Assembly (NCBI GenBank): GCA_963383645.1
Contig: OY726571.1
Coordinates: 79,645,108 to 79,709,107, forward strand
Source: Muscardinus avellanarius
Lineage: Eukaryota; Chordata; Mammalia; Rodentia; Gliridae
Length of the DNA: 64,000 nt
Reading direction: 5' to 3'
In this document: positions 22,413 to 33,898 of the stretch, piece by piece
How the letters are laid out: each line of letters opens with the position of its first letter
Position numbering within the stretch: the first letter of the stretch is position 1
Program-made: the position numbers and the translations under genes
Notes under the pieces: model-generated
Database searches by the model: none
What the model was told of the DNA's origin: nothing
Seen by the model: only the letters and a program-made list of their open reading frames with translations

Positions 22413-23374
22413 TTTTTACTTTTTCTGAATATCCCTGGATTTATTGTTTGTTTGAAATTTAATTTTGGAAGCTATTCAGCCACTATCACTTTTATTTTTG
22501 CTCTTTTTTCTCCTTCTACTATTCCCCTTAAATGTGCTTAGATCTTTTGTGGTTGTTTCATAGTTCTTAGGTATCCTGTTCCAGTTTTTAAATTCTTTGT
22601 CTTTATCTTTCAATTTGGGCAATTTCTGCTGACGTAGTCGATGTACTGCCTCTGCTGATTATCTGCTTCACACTGAGTGTTCTTGATTTCTCTTTCAACG
22701 CGTTTGACTTTGAGCATATTTTCTTTTCCTCTTGTAAGAGACTTTGTGTCTTTGCCCACCATATCCACCTATTCTTGCATGTAGTCTCCTCTTTCCAATA
22801 GACCTCTTAGCATGCTCATTATAATTATGTAACATTTTTACTTTGTAATTCAAAGATCTCTACTTCGGCTGGTTCTGATATATGGTTTTTTCAGCTTAAT
22901 TTTCCTCCCATTTCAGCATATTTGGAAATCTGTTGTAAGCCAGGCATACTTTGGGAAATGGAAACTGGAATGTATGGGCCTTCAGTATGAGAGGCTATGT
23001 TTATCTGGGTTAGAGATGGACTGTGTTTACTGTTCTCGGTAGCTGAGATTGTCAAAGGCTTCAGATTCCTCTGTTTGTCTTGCCTACCTGCTGTCTTTGG
23101 GCTTCCCTAGAGTCTCCTTTTTAAATAAAGTCTTAGACTCACAGCTCCTTCAGTCATAATCCACAATTATATAGGAAGGAGCTGTGTGGCAGAAAAGCTT
23201 CTGTGGGATGAAGCATTGTAGATGCTTATAGTGAGATCTGTCTTTTAAGTGACTTGTGCTCCCGAGCTGTGACTTTCACAAGCACTTTTTGGCTTGTTTT
23301 CACGTGGAAAACAAACTGAGGGCAGAGGACACTGCATTTAAGTAAGTTCTGTTTCCTCAAGTCAGAAAAACTCT

Positions 23375-23579
23375 GGCCAGGCGTGGTGGCACACGCTTGT
23401 AATCCCCGCGCTTGGGAGGCAGAGACAGGAGGATCGCGCAGGTTCGAAGCTAGCCGCGCGCACTGGCTTAGGAGACCCTGTTTCCAAATAAAAATGCAAA
23501 AATAGGTCTGGGAGTGTAGCCCGGAGGTAGAAGGGCTTCCAGGAACCCCAGTACCACCAAAAAAAAAAAAAAAAAAGAA
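23375..23579 (+). mobile_element. Type B SINE, full length
   Basis: Head 'gccaggcgtggtggcacacg', tail 'gggcttccaggaaccccagt' and poly-A. Perfect TSD 'agaaaaactct' at 23364-23374 and 23580-23590. Confidence 0.97.
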
Positions 23580-23590
23580 AGAAAAACTCT

Positions 23591-24009
23591 GATAGTTTTG
23601 TCAATTTTCTTCTCTTTCTGGTGTAGGAAAGAACAGGGTAATTTTTACTGGTATGTTTCCTCTTTGTGTATTTTAAAATTTGGCTTCATCTTCAGGACAT
23701 CATCTGTATTCTCTGTATTTGCTTATCTCTTCAGGTTTCAGAAGGTAGTGTGTCCGGTCACCTCAATTTTCTTCGGACTAAAAAGAGGCATTTGTTTTCC
23801 ATTTATTTAGGTTTTTCTTATTTTGAAGATGAAAAAGAATGGCTTCTAATTCATATGCTGTAGTGGAAAATCATTGCCAAATAATCCAAAAGTTATTTCT
23901 TACATTTGAATCCCAAAACAACCTTAAACAATTTATTGGAACTCTTTTACTTGACACTAGGCCACTACTACTAAAAAATTCAGAACAGTGCTCAAGAGTA
24001 ACAGGCTCT
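23591..24009. other. Probable continuation of the old L1-like relic, then unclassified
   Basis: Up to about 23830 the style matches the preceding old relic. Three 61- to 70-codon ORFs overlap here in different frames, without recognised domains. Confidence 0.4.
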
Positions 24010-24180
24010 GGAGTCTGGTTTTAATCCCAGCTCAACCACTTATTAATTGTGTCAACTTGACAAATTTGCCTTTTTTTTTAAATTATGTATTTACAGGAGA
24101 AATCCTAGTAGACTCAATCATAGTGTCTTATGAAGTTTAAATATAGTTGATATAGAAAATAGTTGAGTGCTGTGTAAATA
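24010..24180 (+). mobile_element. MIR relic
   Basis: 'tggagtctggttttaatccc', 'agctcaaccacttattaatt' and 'gtgtcaacttgacaaattt' follow the MIR order (family: 'cagctctgccacttactagc', 'tgtgaccttgggcaag'). Confidence 0.7.
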
Positions 24181-24738
24181 CATGCCTCTATTATTCTGAA
24201 CTTCATTTTGATGTTTGATTACAATGCACCAAGAAAAAAGAATCTAAGAACCACATTCCTTGGAAATAGCAGCGTGATCTACTATTTTTCGCAAGCAAAT
24301 GTTTTATTTTACAGGAATCAAAGAAATCACAGGGTAATGTTTATCACAGTTTAAATTGCTTAGATTTGATTTTGATTCCTAGCTTCATTTTAAACCTGGA
24401 TATTTGAATCAACTGCTCTCTATTTCAGTAGCTGACTGTAAAAAAGGACTAAGGATGCTCCTTCTGGGGTGATCATGAAATCTGAAGTACATCAGGGATG
24501 TGAAGAACTAAACACAGTGCCTGAAACAAAGCTTTGCTCATTCTTATCAGTAGCTAGATATCCTGTCTCTATCAGGACTTTAGCTTTGTCTGTCTTTAGA
24601 CTGTTCTTCGTGCTGTGTTGAGGTGGACAGTCAGTGCAGAAAGCCTTCCTTCCTCTTGCTTATCTGCATTGAACTTATAAACTTATGCTCTTTCAGCAGC
24701 TGTTTTTGGTTTATGTGTTCCATTATTTTCGTCTCTAA
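24181..24738. other. Unclassified sequence
   Basis: No feature recognised. Confidence 0.4.
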
Positions 24739-24751
24739 AACTCTGAGATAG

Positions 24752-24931
24752 GAGCCAGGCGTGGTGGCGCACGCTTGTAATCCCTGCACTCGGGAGGCAG
24801 AGACAGGAGGATTGCGCAGGTTCGAAGACAGCCGCGCTGGCTTAAGAGACCCTGTTTCAAAAATATAAAATAGGTCTGGGAGTGTAGCCCGGAGGTAGAA
24901 GGGCTTCCAGGAAGCCCAGTACCACCAAAAA

Positions 24932-24968
<37 letters not shown>
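24752..24968 (+). mobile_element. Type B SINE with (AAAT)n tail
   Basis: Head 'gccaggcgtggtggcgcacg'; tail 'gggcttccaggaagcccagt' followed by about ten AAAT units (24929-24968). TSD 'aactctgagat' at 24739-24749 and 24969-24979. Confidence 0.96.
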
Positions 24969-24970
<2 letters not shown>

Positions 24971-24979
24971 CTCTGAGAT

Positions 24980-26240
24980 GAAGGTGGTACCCCTGATGGG
25001 TATGAAGTGGATATTTATTTCCGTGGTTTCTAGTGCAAGACTGTGAGTATTTTCACGATTATGAATCCTAAGTTATTTGCATGTGTTTTGAAGTTGGCAG
25101 AACGTTATTTTGCCCAGAGTCAAATATAAAGAATCATAAAGATAAGAAAAGCTAAAGAATGATCTCTTGAGTAAGCAACAATCGATTTTACTCCTAGAAT
25201 ATAAAATGTAGGAATAAATGTAACAAACGAGATGCTGACTTCTGATATAGTCTAAGATTTCCCCCTCTTCTCGTCCTAACCATTGAGGGCTGAACATTAG
25301 TGCTGCTGAATATTAGTACAACTCCAGGGGAACCTTTTAGGTGTGCACTATGTGAATTTTCGGCCTAGAATCCTGAGCTGAGAAAATCTCTCCACCAGCA
25401 TTTGTTTTGAAGAATCTGTAGCTTTAGCCAGTTGACTTCATTATCTTTCTAGCAAACCCTGAACATTTTGAGACTATTAAAGCGATGGCTTTAAATACAT
25501 TTCAAAATGATGATTTAAGGTATGCTATAAGCCCATATATTATGGGAGAAATACCAGTGGGGAAATAATTGGCTCAAGTCTTCCAGCTGAGATCATGGTC
25601 AGAGATGTGATTCTTGCCAGAAACCTCAGAAAAACATTGCATCCACATATCACTCCACCCTCCACCAAAAGAAAAAAAAAAAAAAAACACAAAGTGATAC
25701 AAGGCCAACATCATTGCACCTTTTCCAAAAGTCAGGGCAGTAACAAACACTTCGTGCAGACTAGATTAAGTTTCATGTCTGAATGCCCAAAGAATCAGCT
25801 TAGGTCATAGGTGAAATACAGCATCCTGCAACTCAGTTTAAGAGACGATTTTTCATGTGGCATTCTTCCTGTCCTGGAGTTCACCATTATTAAGTTTAAA
25901 AACATCCTGAGGCATAACTGCCAAGATATTTAAAAGCGTATCCTTGAGGAAACAGGTACATCTTTATTTCTCTTGAGATTAAAATGACTTAGAACTAAAA
26001 ATAGAGTCTTCTACTCCAAGATACTACAGAGCTCAATTTGCCTTTGTAATTTACTGTGTCAGGTTGTTTTACAACATGAAAGTAGACCCCATAAAAATAT
26101 TATTATCATTAACATTTTGGAAGACAGGTATAGAAAATCAGATTAAACATTATAAACATTGTTTTAAAACTTTGTTGTCATCATTAAGTCAATAGTGCCA
26201 TAATTTTACCTAAATGTTTTGCTATCTTTAAAAATAAATA
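24980..26240. other. Unclassified mostly unique sequence
   Basis: Holds a poly-A run at about 25673-25687 and ORFs up to 74 codons; no gene pattern. Confidence 0.4.
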
Positions 26241-26460
26241 GCCGGGCGTGGTGGCGCACACTTGTAATCCCAGCATTCGGGAGGCTGAGACCAAAGGATC
26301 GCGGTTCATGGACAGTCTCAGCTACTTAGTGAAGCGCTCTGCAACTTAGTGAGATTCTGTTTCAAAATAAAGAATAAAAAATAGGGCAGGAGGGTGTAGC
26401 CCCGATGTTGAATACCCCTGGCTTCCATTTCCATACCCACAAAAAATAAATAAATAAAAC
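26241..26460 (+). mobile_element. Type A SINE, full length
   Basis: Head 'gccgggcgtggtggcgcaca'; tail 'ggcttccatttccataccca' then AAAT-rich tail. Preceded by 'aaaaataaata', echoed in the tail. Confidence 0.95.
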
Positions 26461-27044
26461 AAAAATAAAATAAACACTTATAGACACAACCCTCAGAGGA
26501 AAGCTACAGTTATAGCAATACAATACAACTAACAATTCATATCTTTCACTCTTTCTATTGGGATAAACATCATCTAAAATATATGCTTTTCCTTTTATAC
26601 CTTCCATTTTTAAACAGCTTAATTGGGATGCAATTGACAAAAATTGTTTATGTATATACATGCATGTGTATGAAACCTACAATATGATGAGATCAGATAT
26701 TTATTTATAAATGCACCTATACCCGCATGCCCAGATATGTGCATATGTAAAATTATCAACATGATCAAGGTAATGAATATATTCATCATCTTAAAGGTTT
26801 CTCATGCCCCATCTCTAATTCTGAATCCCCTCTTTTTTCTCCCTTGTAGCCCTCCCTCTGTCCTCAAGTGTCACTCATCAGCTTTCTGCCTCTATAGATT
26901 AGCATGGATTTTCTAGCATTTAATATAAATAGAAACATACAAGATATACTGTTAACCCTCATCTGGCTCTTTTTTCTCAGAGTGATGCTTTTCAGATTCA
27001 TCTGTGATATATGTTTCAATGTTTTTCTTGTTTGTTTGTTTGTT

Positions 27045-27226
27045 TTGAGGGGGTTAGGTAATGGGGATTGCACCCAGGGGCATTCTAGAGCCATACCCTG
27101 GCCCTTTATATTTTTTTATTTCAAAGTAGATTTTGCTAAGTTTCTGAGGCTGGCCTCAACCCTACAATCCCCCTATCTCAGCCCCCCACCTACTGAGATT
27201 ACAGGCTTGTGTCACCATGCCCAGAT
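27045..27226 (-). mobile_element. Type A SINE in the old L1
   Basis: Tail 'gattgcacccaggggcattc', head 'ggcttgtgtcaccatgccca'. Diverged. Confidence 0.9.
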
Positions 27227-27441
27227 TAATCTTTTGTATTTCTGAGTAGTATTTCTAGGTACACACAGCTGCAGTTTGTCTATCCATTCACTTGTTGATG
27301 GATAGTTGAGTTGCTCAACATTTTTGCTTTTATAACAAAAGCTAGAACTATTTGAGTACAAGTATTTGTATGGCCCTATGCTCCCATTTCTCTTGTGAAT
27401 TTTTCCAGGGTGAGAATATATAGGTTGTATGATTGGTGTTA

Positions 27442-27893
27442 TTTTTTCCTATTTTTTATCCTTTATTTTTTTATTGGTACACTGTATTCATACATCATAA
27501 TGGTATAAAGAAAATACTTTTGTAGACATACATGCACACATCGCCCAGTTAGCCCCTACCCGATCCGCACCCAGTTCCCTCCCCATCCCTCCTTCCCATG
27601 CTTGGCTTAGTGGTTGACATCTAGTTTTATAGCAATTTATCCAATATTAACGATGATGATCTCACATAAAAGTTTCATTTGTCTGATACCAAGCTTTTGA
27701 TGACTTAAAGATAGCATTTCAATATTTCTTTTTGCTTTCTTTCTTACCAAAGAATATTTTTTCTCTCTCTTTTTTTAAGTGAAACTATCATACATTTATT
27801 TACTTATTTTTCAGAAAAAATCTATCCTGATATGGAATATGGACTCTAGATACCCAAAACAATCTCGAAGAAGAACAAAGCTAGAAGATGTAT
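27442..27893 (-). mobile_element. L1-derived composite insertion (3' UTR plus inverted ORF2 arm), short copy
   Basis: From right to left (element direction) it has about 85 bases of L1 ORF2 in the wrong orientation (plus strand 'acccaaaacaatctcgaaga' and 'agaacaaagctagaagatgt'), then a junction near 27795, then an L1 3' UTR with a purine-rich tract ('gggaaggagggatgggg' type) and an A/T-rich 3' end ('ttttttattggtacactgta' on plus). The same junction recurs at 38444. The flanking repeats are weak ('gttattttt' / 'gtatttttaa'). Confidence 0.8.
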
Positions 27894-28033
27894 TTTTAAA
27901 GAAACTTCCAAACTATTTTCCAAAATGTGTGCATGATTTTACATATCCACCAGCAATGTATAAAACTTCCAGTTAATAGACATCCTTGGCAGCCTTTGCT
28001 ATGGTTAAGTTTTTTATTGTTTATTTGTTTAAG

Positions 28034-28036
<3 letters not shown>

Positions 28037-28072
<36 letters not shown>
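28037..28072. repeat. (TG)n microsatellite at a SINE tail
   Basis: About 17 TG units directly beside the 3' end of the minus-strand SINE that follows. Confidence 0.95.
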
Positions 28073-28074
<2 letters not shown>

Positions 28075-28088
28075 TATGTGTGTGTGAC

Positions 28089-28264
28089 TGGGGATTAGAC
28101 TCAGGAGCTTTCTACCTCTGAGCCACACCCTCATCCTATTATTATTTATTTATTTTACTTTTGAAACATGGCCTAAGTTGCTGAGCCTGTATTCCAACCT
28201 TCTATTTTCCTGTCTGTCTCCTCCCACGTATTGGAATAATAGGAGTGTGCCACTAGAACAGGCT
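28089..28264 (-). mobile_element. Old type A SINE in the old L1
   Basis: 'ggggattagactcaggagct' (tail), 'ctaagttgctgagcctgtat' (middle) and 'gtgccactagaacaggct' (head). Confidence 0.85.
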
Positions 28265-28372
28265 GAGATTTGAATGCATTTTTAGTGACATCTTCCTGTG
28301 GTTTTAATTTGCCTATTAGTTAAACGTGGTTAAATACTTCCATGTCCTTATTAGCCATCTTTATGTGTATGC

Positions 28373-28373
<1 letters not shown>

Positions 28374-28403
<30 letters not shown>

Positions 28404-28440
28404 TATATGTATATATGTAATACATATATACATATATATG
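28374..28440. repeat. (AT)n-rich microsatellite
   Basis: A run of about 12 AT units, then imperfect 'atatatgtatat' blocks. Confidence 0.9.
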
Positions 28441-28683
28441 AAATATTTGTTCAAATATTACCTCGATTCTAGAAATTGACCTCTTTATTTTTTAGCATTG
28501 AGTTTTGAGACTTCTACCTATGTTCTTCATACAATTCTTTGGTCAGAGGGGTTATTTGAGGATATCTTCCATGCTTTTATTGCATTTTTGGGTGGTGTTT
28601 GAAGAGCAAACTTCCTTAAAATTAATGAATTTCAATCAATAGATTTGTTAATCATGGATAATACTTTTGGCTATTTGTTAGAA

Positions 28684-29075
28684 AATGTTATTTAAATGGT
28701 GCATTGTAATGTATTTAACAGTGAGATTCTTAGTGGTGTGCTCATATGTGTACATAGACTTTATTGGTCTATTTCTTTCCCCATACTTCATCTTCCCTGG
28801 CCCCTCTCCCTCCCTGGATTTTTTCTACAGCTCTCTATCTCCTTAATTCTTATGAGGTCTCTTTTATCTGCTTTTGTCTCTCCAGCTTACACATATAAGA
28901 TAAAACATGCAGTCTTTGATTTTCTGAGTCTGGCTGATCTCACATAGCATGATATTCTCCAATTCAATGGCTAAGAGATGTTTAAAAGAAACTTTGATAT
29001 CATTAGCAGTCAGGGAAGAAATGAAAATTAAATATTGAGGATACTGATATCCTAGCTCAGAGTCAGGCAGCAAAA
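28684..29075 (-). mobile_element. L1 3' end with inverted 5' arm
   Basis: 28684-28980 reads as an antisense L1 3' UTR: 'cagcttacacatataagata', 'aaacatgcagtctttgattt', 'tctgagtctggctgatctca', 'catagcatgatattctccaa'. The next 80 bases ('cagtcagggaagaaatgaaa' and 'attaaatattgaggatactg') read as sense-strand ORF2 (family 'catcagggaaatgcaaatta'). This is the 5'-inversion pattern left by twin priming. Confidence 0.6.
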
Positions 29076-29149
29076 AAAAAAATTCTTTCTTACTTAGTGT
29101 TTTATGCTATCTAGCTCTTTTATGGATTAGATGAGTCCCCCACCTCCCC

Positions 29150-29318
29150 AACATATACACGTTTTTCATACAAGAGAGGGAAACCTGCTTTATAGATTCA
29201 AATGTTAATCTTATTCCAAAACTCCATAACAATTATATCCAGAGTCATGCTTAACTAAATATCTGGGCACCCTGTGGCCCAGTCAAGTTGATACACAAAA
29301 TAAATCATCACAATTATC
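29150..29318 (-). mobile_element. MaLR LTR fragment
   Basis: 'tctgggcaccctgtggccca' followed by 'gtcaagttgatacacaaaat' and 'aaatcatcacaa' is a recognisable stretch of MaLR-type LTRs read in antisense. Truncated. Confidence 0.6.
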
Positions 29319-29805
29319 TTGTTACTTACTTCTAAGGCATCACAGCCTATAAAACCCGCCAAATACATGTTTGAATGTTGTGAATTTTATTTGGAAAGTT
29401 TGATGCAAAGTGTTAATCTTCTGTATTCCAGGGGAAATATGAATGAGTAATTTTTTTTCAGTTTTCATCCCAGATGTTTGGCAACATACAAACAAAATGA
29501 AATGTAAATGGTTTTGAGATGAATTTAGGCCAGAATTTTAAAGAGAGCCAGGAAAACTATTCAAAAATAAGAGGAGTATAAATTATCTTCCTAAGGGTAT
29601 TGTATCTGTGTATTCATTTATTGAGAAACTTCTTGTTTATCATTTGGTCTGAGGACAGGTTAACAAATGACCACCAGACAGAAATATTATTCACCCAGTT
29701 TTGCCAATAAAAATACATGGTCTGAGGCTTTTGCAATACTAAGTGTTATTTAATTTAAAAAATATGCCGAATATATTATTGACATATTCAATATGAAAGT
29801 CATTT
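29319..29805. other. Unclassified sequence
   Basis: No feature recognised. Confidence 0.4.
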
Positions 29806-30012
29806 TTTGGTACTTTGGATTGGGATTTAACCCAGGATTATTCTACCTCTGAGCTAAACCCCCAGCCCTATCTTATTTTTTCTTTTGAAACAGGGTCTCA
29901 CTGAGTTGAAGAAGGCCTCACTAAGTTGCTGAGGCTGCCCATGAATATGAGATCCTCCTGTCTCAGCCTCCCAATGACTGGGATTACAACCCTGTGCCAG
30001 CATACCTAGCTG
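29806..30012 (-). mobile_element. Old type A SINE
   Basis: 'gatttaacccaggattattc' (tail), 'gggtctcactgagttgaaga' and 'ccctgtgccagcatacctag' (head). Confidence 0.9.
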
Positions 30013-30138
30013 AAAAAATGCTTTGAAAATCAAAATACTACAAGGGGGTTTTGTGTATAATTATATTAATCAGAAACAAATAAATTTTTTTATGATTTTC
30101 TAGTTGAAGTAAGCATTTTATCAAAGAATGTTTATTTG

Positions 30139-30139
<1 letters not shown>

Positions 30140-30189
<50 letters not shown>

Positions 30190-30228
30190 GTGTGTGGTAT
30201 GTATGTGTGTGTGTGTGTGTGTGTGTGT
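30140..30228. repeat. (TC)n then (TG)n compound microsatellite
   Basis: About 23 TC units followed by a TG tract with 'ggtatgta' interruptions. Confidence 0.96.
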
Positions 30229-30843
30229 ATGATGTTTCGATTTTTATTTGAACAACACATCTGATGGAAGATAGAAAATAAGATGAAAGAAATAGAAAAA
30301 AGAAGATGGGAAAGAAGATGGGAGGGAAGAAAAGAATATCTGAATTAAAATAGAATTTTTATTTTATGTTATTGCATAATAAAGACAAGTTTAAAATACA
30401 ATGAAAAAGACCATTTAAAGGAGAGGATGCCAGAATAGGGAAGGGAGAAGGGACAGACAGAGCCCATGCTGTCCACAGAGGAGGCCAACTTCAATTAGTA
30501 AAATAACATTACCCCTTATTACAAAAGTAAAGAATAAGAAAATAGTCTGCATTTTTTTCCAAAAATGTAGGAAGGAGGTGTTTGTTTTCTGAGTTAGAGA
30601 AAGAACAAAGGGAGAAGGAAGAAAGTGTGTGCAATGGAGAGAAGTCTAGTAGATCCAGCAGGGCTTGGACGCTCATTATCTGGAAACTGAGTGGGCGAGG
30701 TGCTGGGAGGGTCTCTGGATGGAAGAGCATCATAGGTGTAGCTGGACTTCTGGCTTGCACACATGGGTGAGTTGCAATGCTATTTCTTATTGAGACATTT
30801 CAATTGGAAACCTATTGTAACTGAAGGTCAAATCTGCGTTGAA
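30229..30843. other. Unclassified, purine-rich in part
   Basis: 30270-30345 is strongly purine-rich. Overlapping 83- and 62-codon ORFs on opposite strands near 30509-30770 have no recognised domain. Confidence 0.4.
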
Positions 30844-31020
30844 GCCGGGTGTGGTGGTGCACGTTTGTAATTCCCCAGCTTGGGACCCGGAGATGGGAGG
30901 ATCGCGCAGGTGGCTTAAGAGAACCTGTTTCCAAATTTTAAAAATATATAAAATAGGTCTGGGATTGTAGCCCTGAGGTAGAAGGGTTCCATCCCCACTA
31001 CCACCAAAAAAAAACAAAAA
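30844..31020 (+). mobile_element. Type B SINE with internal deletion
   Basis: Head 'gccgggtgtggtggtgcacg'. The B-box region is deleted ('gcgcaggtggcttaagagaa'), and the tail is the short intermediate form 'gtagaagggttccatcccca'. Confidence 0.92.
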
Positions 31021-31053
31021 GTCTTGTTGAATATCCCCCAGTGATACAAATTC

Positions 31054-31180
31054 AAGCCCGGTATGGTGGTACATGCCTCTAATGCCAGTACTTGGGAAGC
31101 GGAGACAGGAGGATCAGCAAATAGTGCGACCCTCATCAAGCTAGTGAGATCAGGCCAGCAAGTAGATGAAATACAACAAG
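31054..31180 (+). mobile_element. SINE head fragment
   Basis: 'gcccggtatggtggtacatg' to 'gcggagacaggaggatcagc'; the rest is degraded and the ID tail is not recognisable. Confidence 0.75.
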
Positions 31181-31254
31181 AACAACAGGTGGCGGGATTA
31201 AGAGACTGAAAGAAGAGAGAGGTAGGTGATAAAATCAGACAAACCAAGACAAGC

Positions 31255-31880
31255 TATATACTAGCTTTTTGCTTCTGAGTGACATGACCAGACTTACATG
31301 ATCACTGCAGCCATTGTGCTGAAGAATTATTCTAGAAGGAGCGGGTGGGTGGGTGAAGATGCAAGCAAGACAGTGATTATAGCTAAGGCAACATTATATA
31401 GCTAAGAATGTTGTGGGTCTGTTCTAAAGGTGAAACAGAATTTGATGACATGTTGGATCAATGGTAGGAGAGAGACACACAGTTAAGAACAGCTCTGGCC
31501 GGGCATGGTGGCGCTCGCTTGTAATCCCCGCGCTTGGGAGGCGGAGACAGGAGGATCGCGCTGGTTCGAAGCCAGCCGCGCTGGCTTAAGAGACCCTGTT
31601 TCCAAATAAAAAAGTATAAAAATAGGTCTGGGAGTGTAGCCCGGAGGTAGAAGGGTTTCCAGGAACCCCAGTCCCACCAAAAAACAAAAAACAAAAAAAA
31701 CAGCTTCTAGATTTTTGGCCCAAACAACTGGAAAGATGAAGCTCCCATCAAGTGAGCTGGAAAGACTGTGGAGAGAACATAATAAGGAACCTGCAAGTCA
31801 GGACAACAGTTCTAGAAGATGCCTGGGTGAGAGGTCAGAGAGGTGTCTCAGGGCAGTGGTGTAAGCCTCACGTCACCTCC
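31255..31880. mobile_element. Ancient interspersed repeat, split by a type B SINE
   Basis: 'tgagtgacatgaccagactt' with 'catgatcactgcagccattg' before the SINE, and 'ggcccaaacaactggaaaga' with 'agttctagaagatgcctggg' after it, follow the order of an old mammal-wide interspersed repeat I recognise by text but cannot name with certainty. The later SINE at 31499 sits exactly between these parts. Confidence 0.5.
31499..31699 (+). mobile_element. Type B SINE, full length, little diverged
   Basis: Head 'gccgggcatggtggcgctcg', intact B-box 'ggttcgaagcc', tail 'gggtttccaggaaccccagt'. TSD 'aacagctct'/'aacagcttct'. Confidence 0.96.
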
Positions 31881-32130
31881 TTGGTCCAGGAGTGGATCAC
31901 TCAGGAAGCATCCTTATGCAGAGGCCATTATATATTTAATGATTTGTTCATTTCCAAGTTCTTGATATCTCATCAAGATTGTCTTTATTTGTTTAAACAC
32001 TTTGTGGTGGAATAGAATAGATAGAGGATTCAAAAGCTGAGTTACATGGACTGGAGAAAGATTCACAACATCCAAACATTGATTCAGTCAGTTCTTTCAA
32101 AATGATGTGCTGAACTTTCACTAGAGGAAG
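31881..32130. other. Unclassified sequence
   Basis: Nothing recognised. Confidence 0.35.
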
Positions 32131-32142
32131 GTGTGTGTGAGT

Positions 32143-32188
<46 letters not shown>

Positions 32189-32316
32189 AATCTGTCAGAT
32201 TTGAATTTTGCTATGAAATCTCCATCACTATTTTATATTTCAAATTTGTGTACTTTCTATTCAGTAAATTTTTAAAATAATTATTCTTTAATTTTCTGGG
32301 TTTTGTTGTAAGCTTT

Positions 32317-32368
<52 letters not shown>

Positions 32369-32500
32369 AATCCAAGTCAGACTTGAATTTTGCTCTGAAA
32401 CGTCCATCACTCTTTCATATTCCAAACGTATGTGCTTTCTACTCAGAAAATTTCCATAGTAGTTATTCTGTAATTGTTCAAGGGGAATCTTCTGGTGTGT
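32131..32500. repeat. Tandem duplication of a (GT)n tract with its flank (period about 180)
   Basis: A GT tract (32131-32186) followed by 'tttaatctgtcagatttgaa' is repeated as a second GT tract (32320-32366) followed by 'tttaatccaagtcagacttg'. The next 110 bases of the two copies align ('ttttgct.tgaaa.ctccatcac', 'tgtgctttctactcag'), diverged by roughly 15%. Confidence 0.9.
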
Positions 32501-33555
32501 CTCCATATAATCATAAACGTTAAGGACTAGGCCTATACCATATTTCTCTTATTCTGTAAATAAATTTAGGGTATTGCTGATAAGAAGATGAGCCTCACCT
32601 ACTCAAGGCCACAATGATTGCCAGACAAGTTTGTGAGATGGAAATCCTTATAGGTCATTCAGGGACTCTGATCGTAGGGTGATATGACATATATTTGCAA
32701 TATTTTCTCTTAGTTATTTTTATCTGGTGTGCTTATAGACCTGTAAATAAACGTGGCAGATTTCCCAAAAGAATTCAGTTTCATCTGTGCATTTACTTTA
32801 TAGAACCTGTATTCTACCCATATGAGTACTTCAAGTGGTAACACAGGCAAATATAAAGCAACATCCTATTTTATTTTATTAGTGTATTTTACAGCAATTC
32901 TGCAGATACATAAGCTCGGGAGCTCATAAACACCCAAGGTCTTGAAGATTTGCCTTCCGATAAAGTGCTTTCTGAAAAGCAGTACTGCCTTCTCGTCTCT
33001 CAATACACCGCTACCCTTGAGGAAGCAAAGATTTATCTCTTCTTAATTTACAAGTGAATCTATTGTTAACCTACCTCGCTTCTTCACCAATAAAGGGCTC
33101 ATTTTTGATTGATGGTCAATGAGTTCATCTGATGGAGTTGCTACAGAGGTTAAATAGGAAAGTATAAGAAGACCTGGGGACATGTACACCATTTAATGCA
33201 GATAAAATAAAAGTCATACATAGCATACCACACAGCATCAATCCTAAAGAAGTCATCGACTGTTGCATATTTTACATCTATGATGAAAACCAAGATGTAA
33301 GTCAGCAGCGATTCCTCCCATGGGGTATTGTTCATGATACTTGGGGATTATGGCCGTGCCCCAGCATTCTCAGATGATCTTGGTAAATTCCTATTTTTAC
33401 ATAATGACTAGCCCATTGTTGCCTTCATTTCTTTTCCATGTCACTGGACTGACATAAAATTATTTTTTTCACATGAATTTATTGTTTTCCTGCAAAAGGA
33501 CAACAAAACCAAGCCAAGAAAAAGAGCATATTTCTGTGGTCTCACATTTGCATTT
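32501..33555. other. Unclassified mostly unique sequence
   Basis: No gene or nameable repeat; ORFs up to 61 codons only. Confidence 0.4.
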
Positions 33556-33898
33556 CCCTGAAATTTGTATGTTGAAATCTAACCCCAACCTAATAGTACT
33601 TATTAGGAAGTGAAATATTTGAAAAATGGTTAGGTTAAGAGAGTGGACCCCCCACAAATGGGACTTGATGCCTTTATAAAAGGACCCCGTGGAGGTCTTC
33701 TCTTCTTCCTCCTGTGAAGACACAGACAGAAGGGGCCATTTTGGAATCAGTGAGCAGCAGGCCCTCCCTCATAAGACATCAGTTGTATACAACTTGGTTT
33801 TGGGCCTCCATAACTGTGAGAAATGGATTTATGTTGTTCATAAGCTACCCATGCTTACTGTAGTCTGTTATAGTCACTACAAAGAATTAAGACACGAA
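33556..33898 (+). mobile_element. Solo LTR, ERVL-MaLR (MST/MLT1-like)
   Basis: Landmarks in order: 'gaaatttgtatgttgaaatc', 'taaccccaacctaatagtac', 'gatgcctttataaaaggacc', 'tcctgtgaagacacagacag', 'gggcctccataactgtgaga', 'aatggatttatgttgttcat' and 'acaaagaattaagacacgaa'. The TATA-like 'tataaaag' lies at 33674. The 73- and 84-codon ORFs overlapping it are not retroviral proteins. Confidence 0.85.

Larger units (their letters stand above)
21720..23363 (-). mobile_element. Long old L1-like relic (antisense), broken by a SINE
   Basis: Text such as 'aagaaattctttaacatttt', 'gtttgtcttagaaagtctta', 'gacataattctaagttgctg', 'tggtttctgaagaaagccca' and 'taggtaagaccatcttccaa' follows the order of a long old L1M tract read in antisense. 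Later stretches (22420-23360) look like more of the same relic, perhaps its 5' region, but are less certain. A type B SINE at 22157-22361 interrupts it, and similar text may go on to about 23830 after the next SINE. Confidence 0.55.
26600..28660 (-). mobile_element. Old L1M 3' region (antisense), host to later insertions
   Basis: Plus-strand landmarks in order: 'aattgggatgcaattgacaa', 'tcatgccccatctctaattc', 'tctatagattagcatggatt', 'tgtctatccattcacttgtt', 'gatggatagttgagttgctc', 'caaactattttccaaaatgt', 'atatccaccagcaatgtata', 'aatttgcctattagttaaac' and 'acctatgttcttcatacaat'. It is split by a SINE (27045-27226), an L1-derived insertion (27442-27893) and another SINE (28089-28264). Confidence 0.8.
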
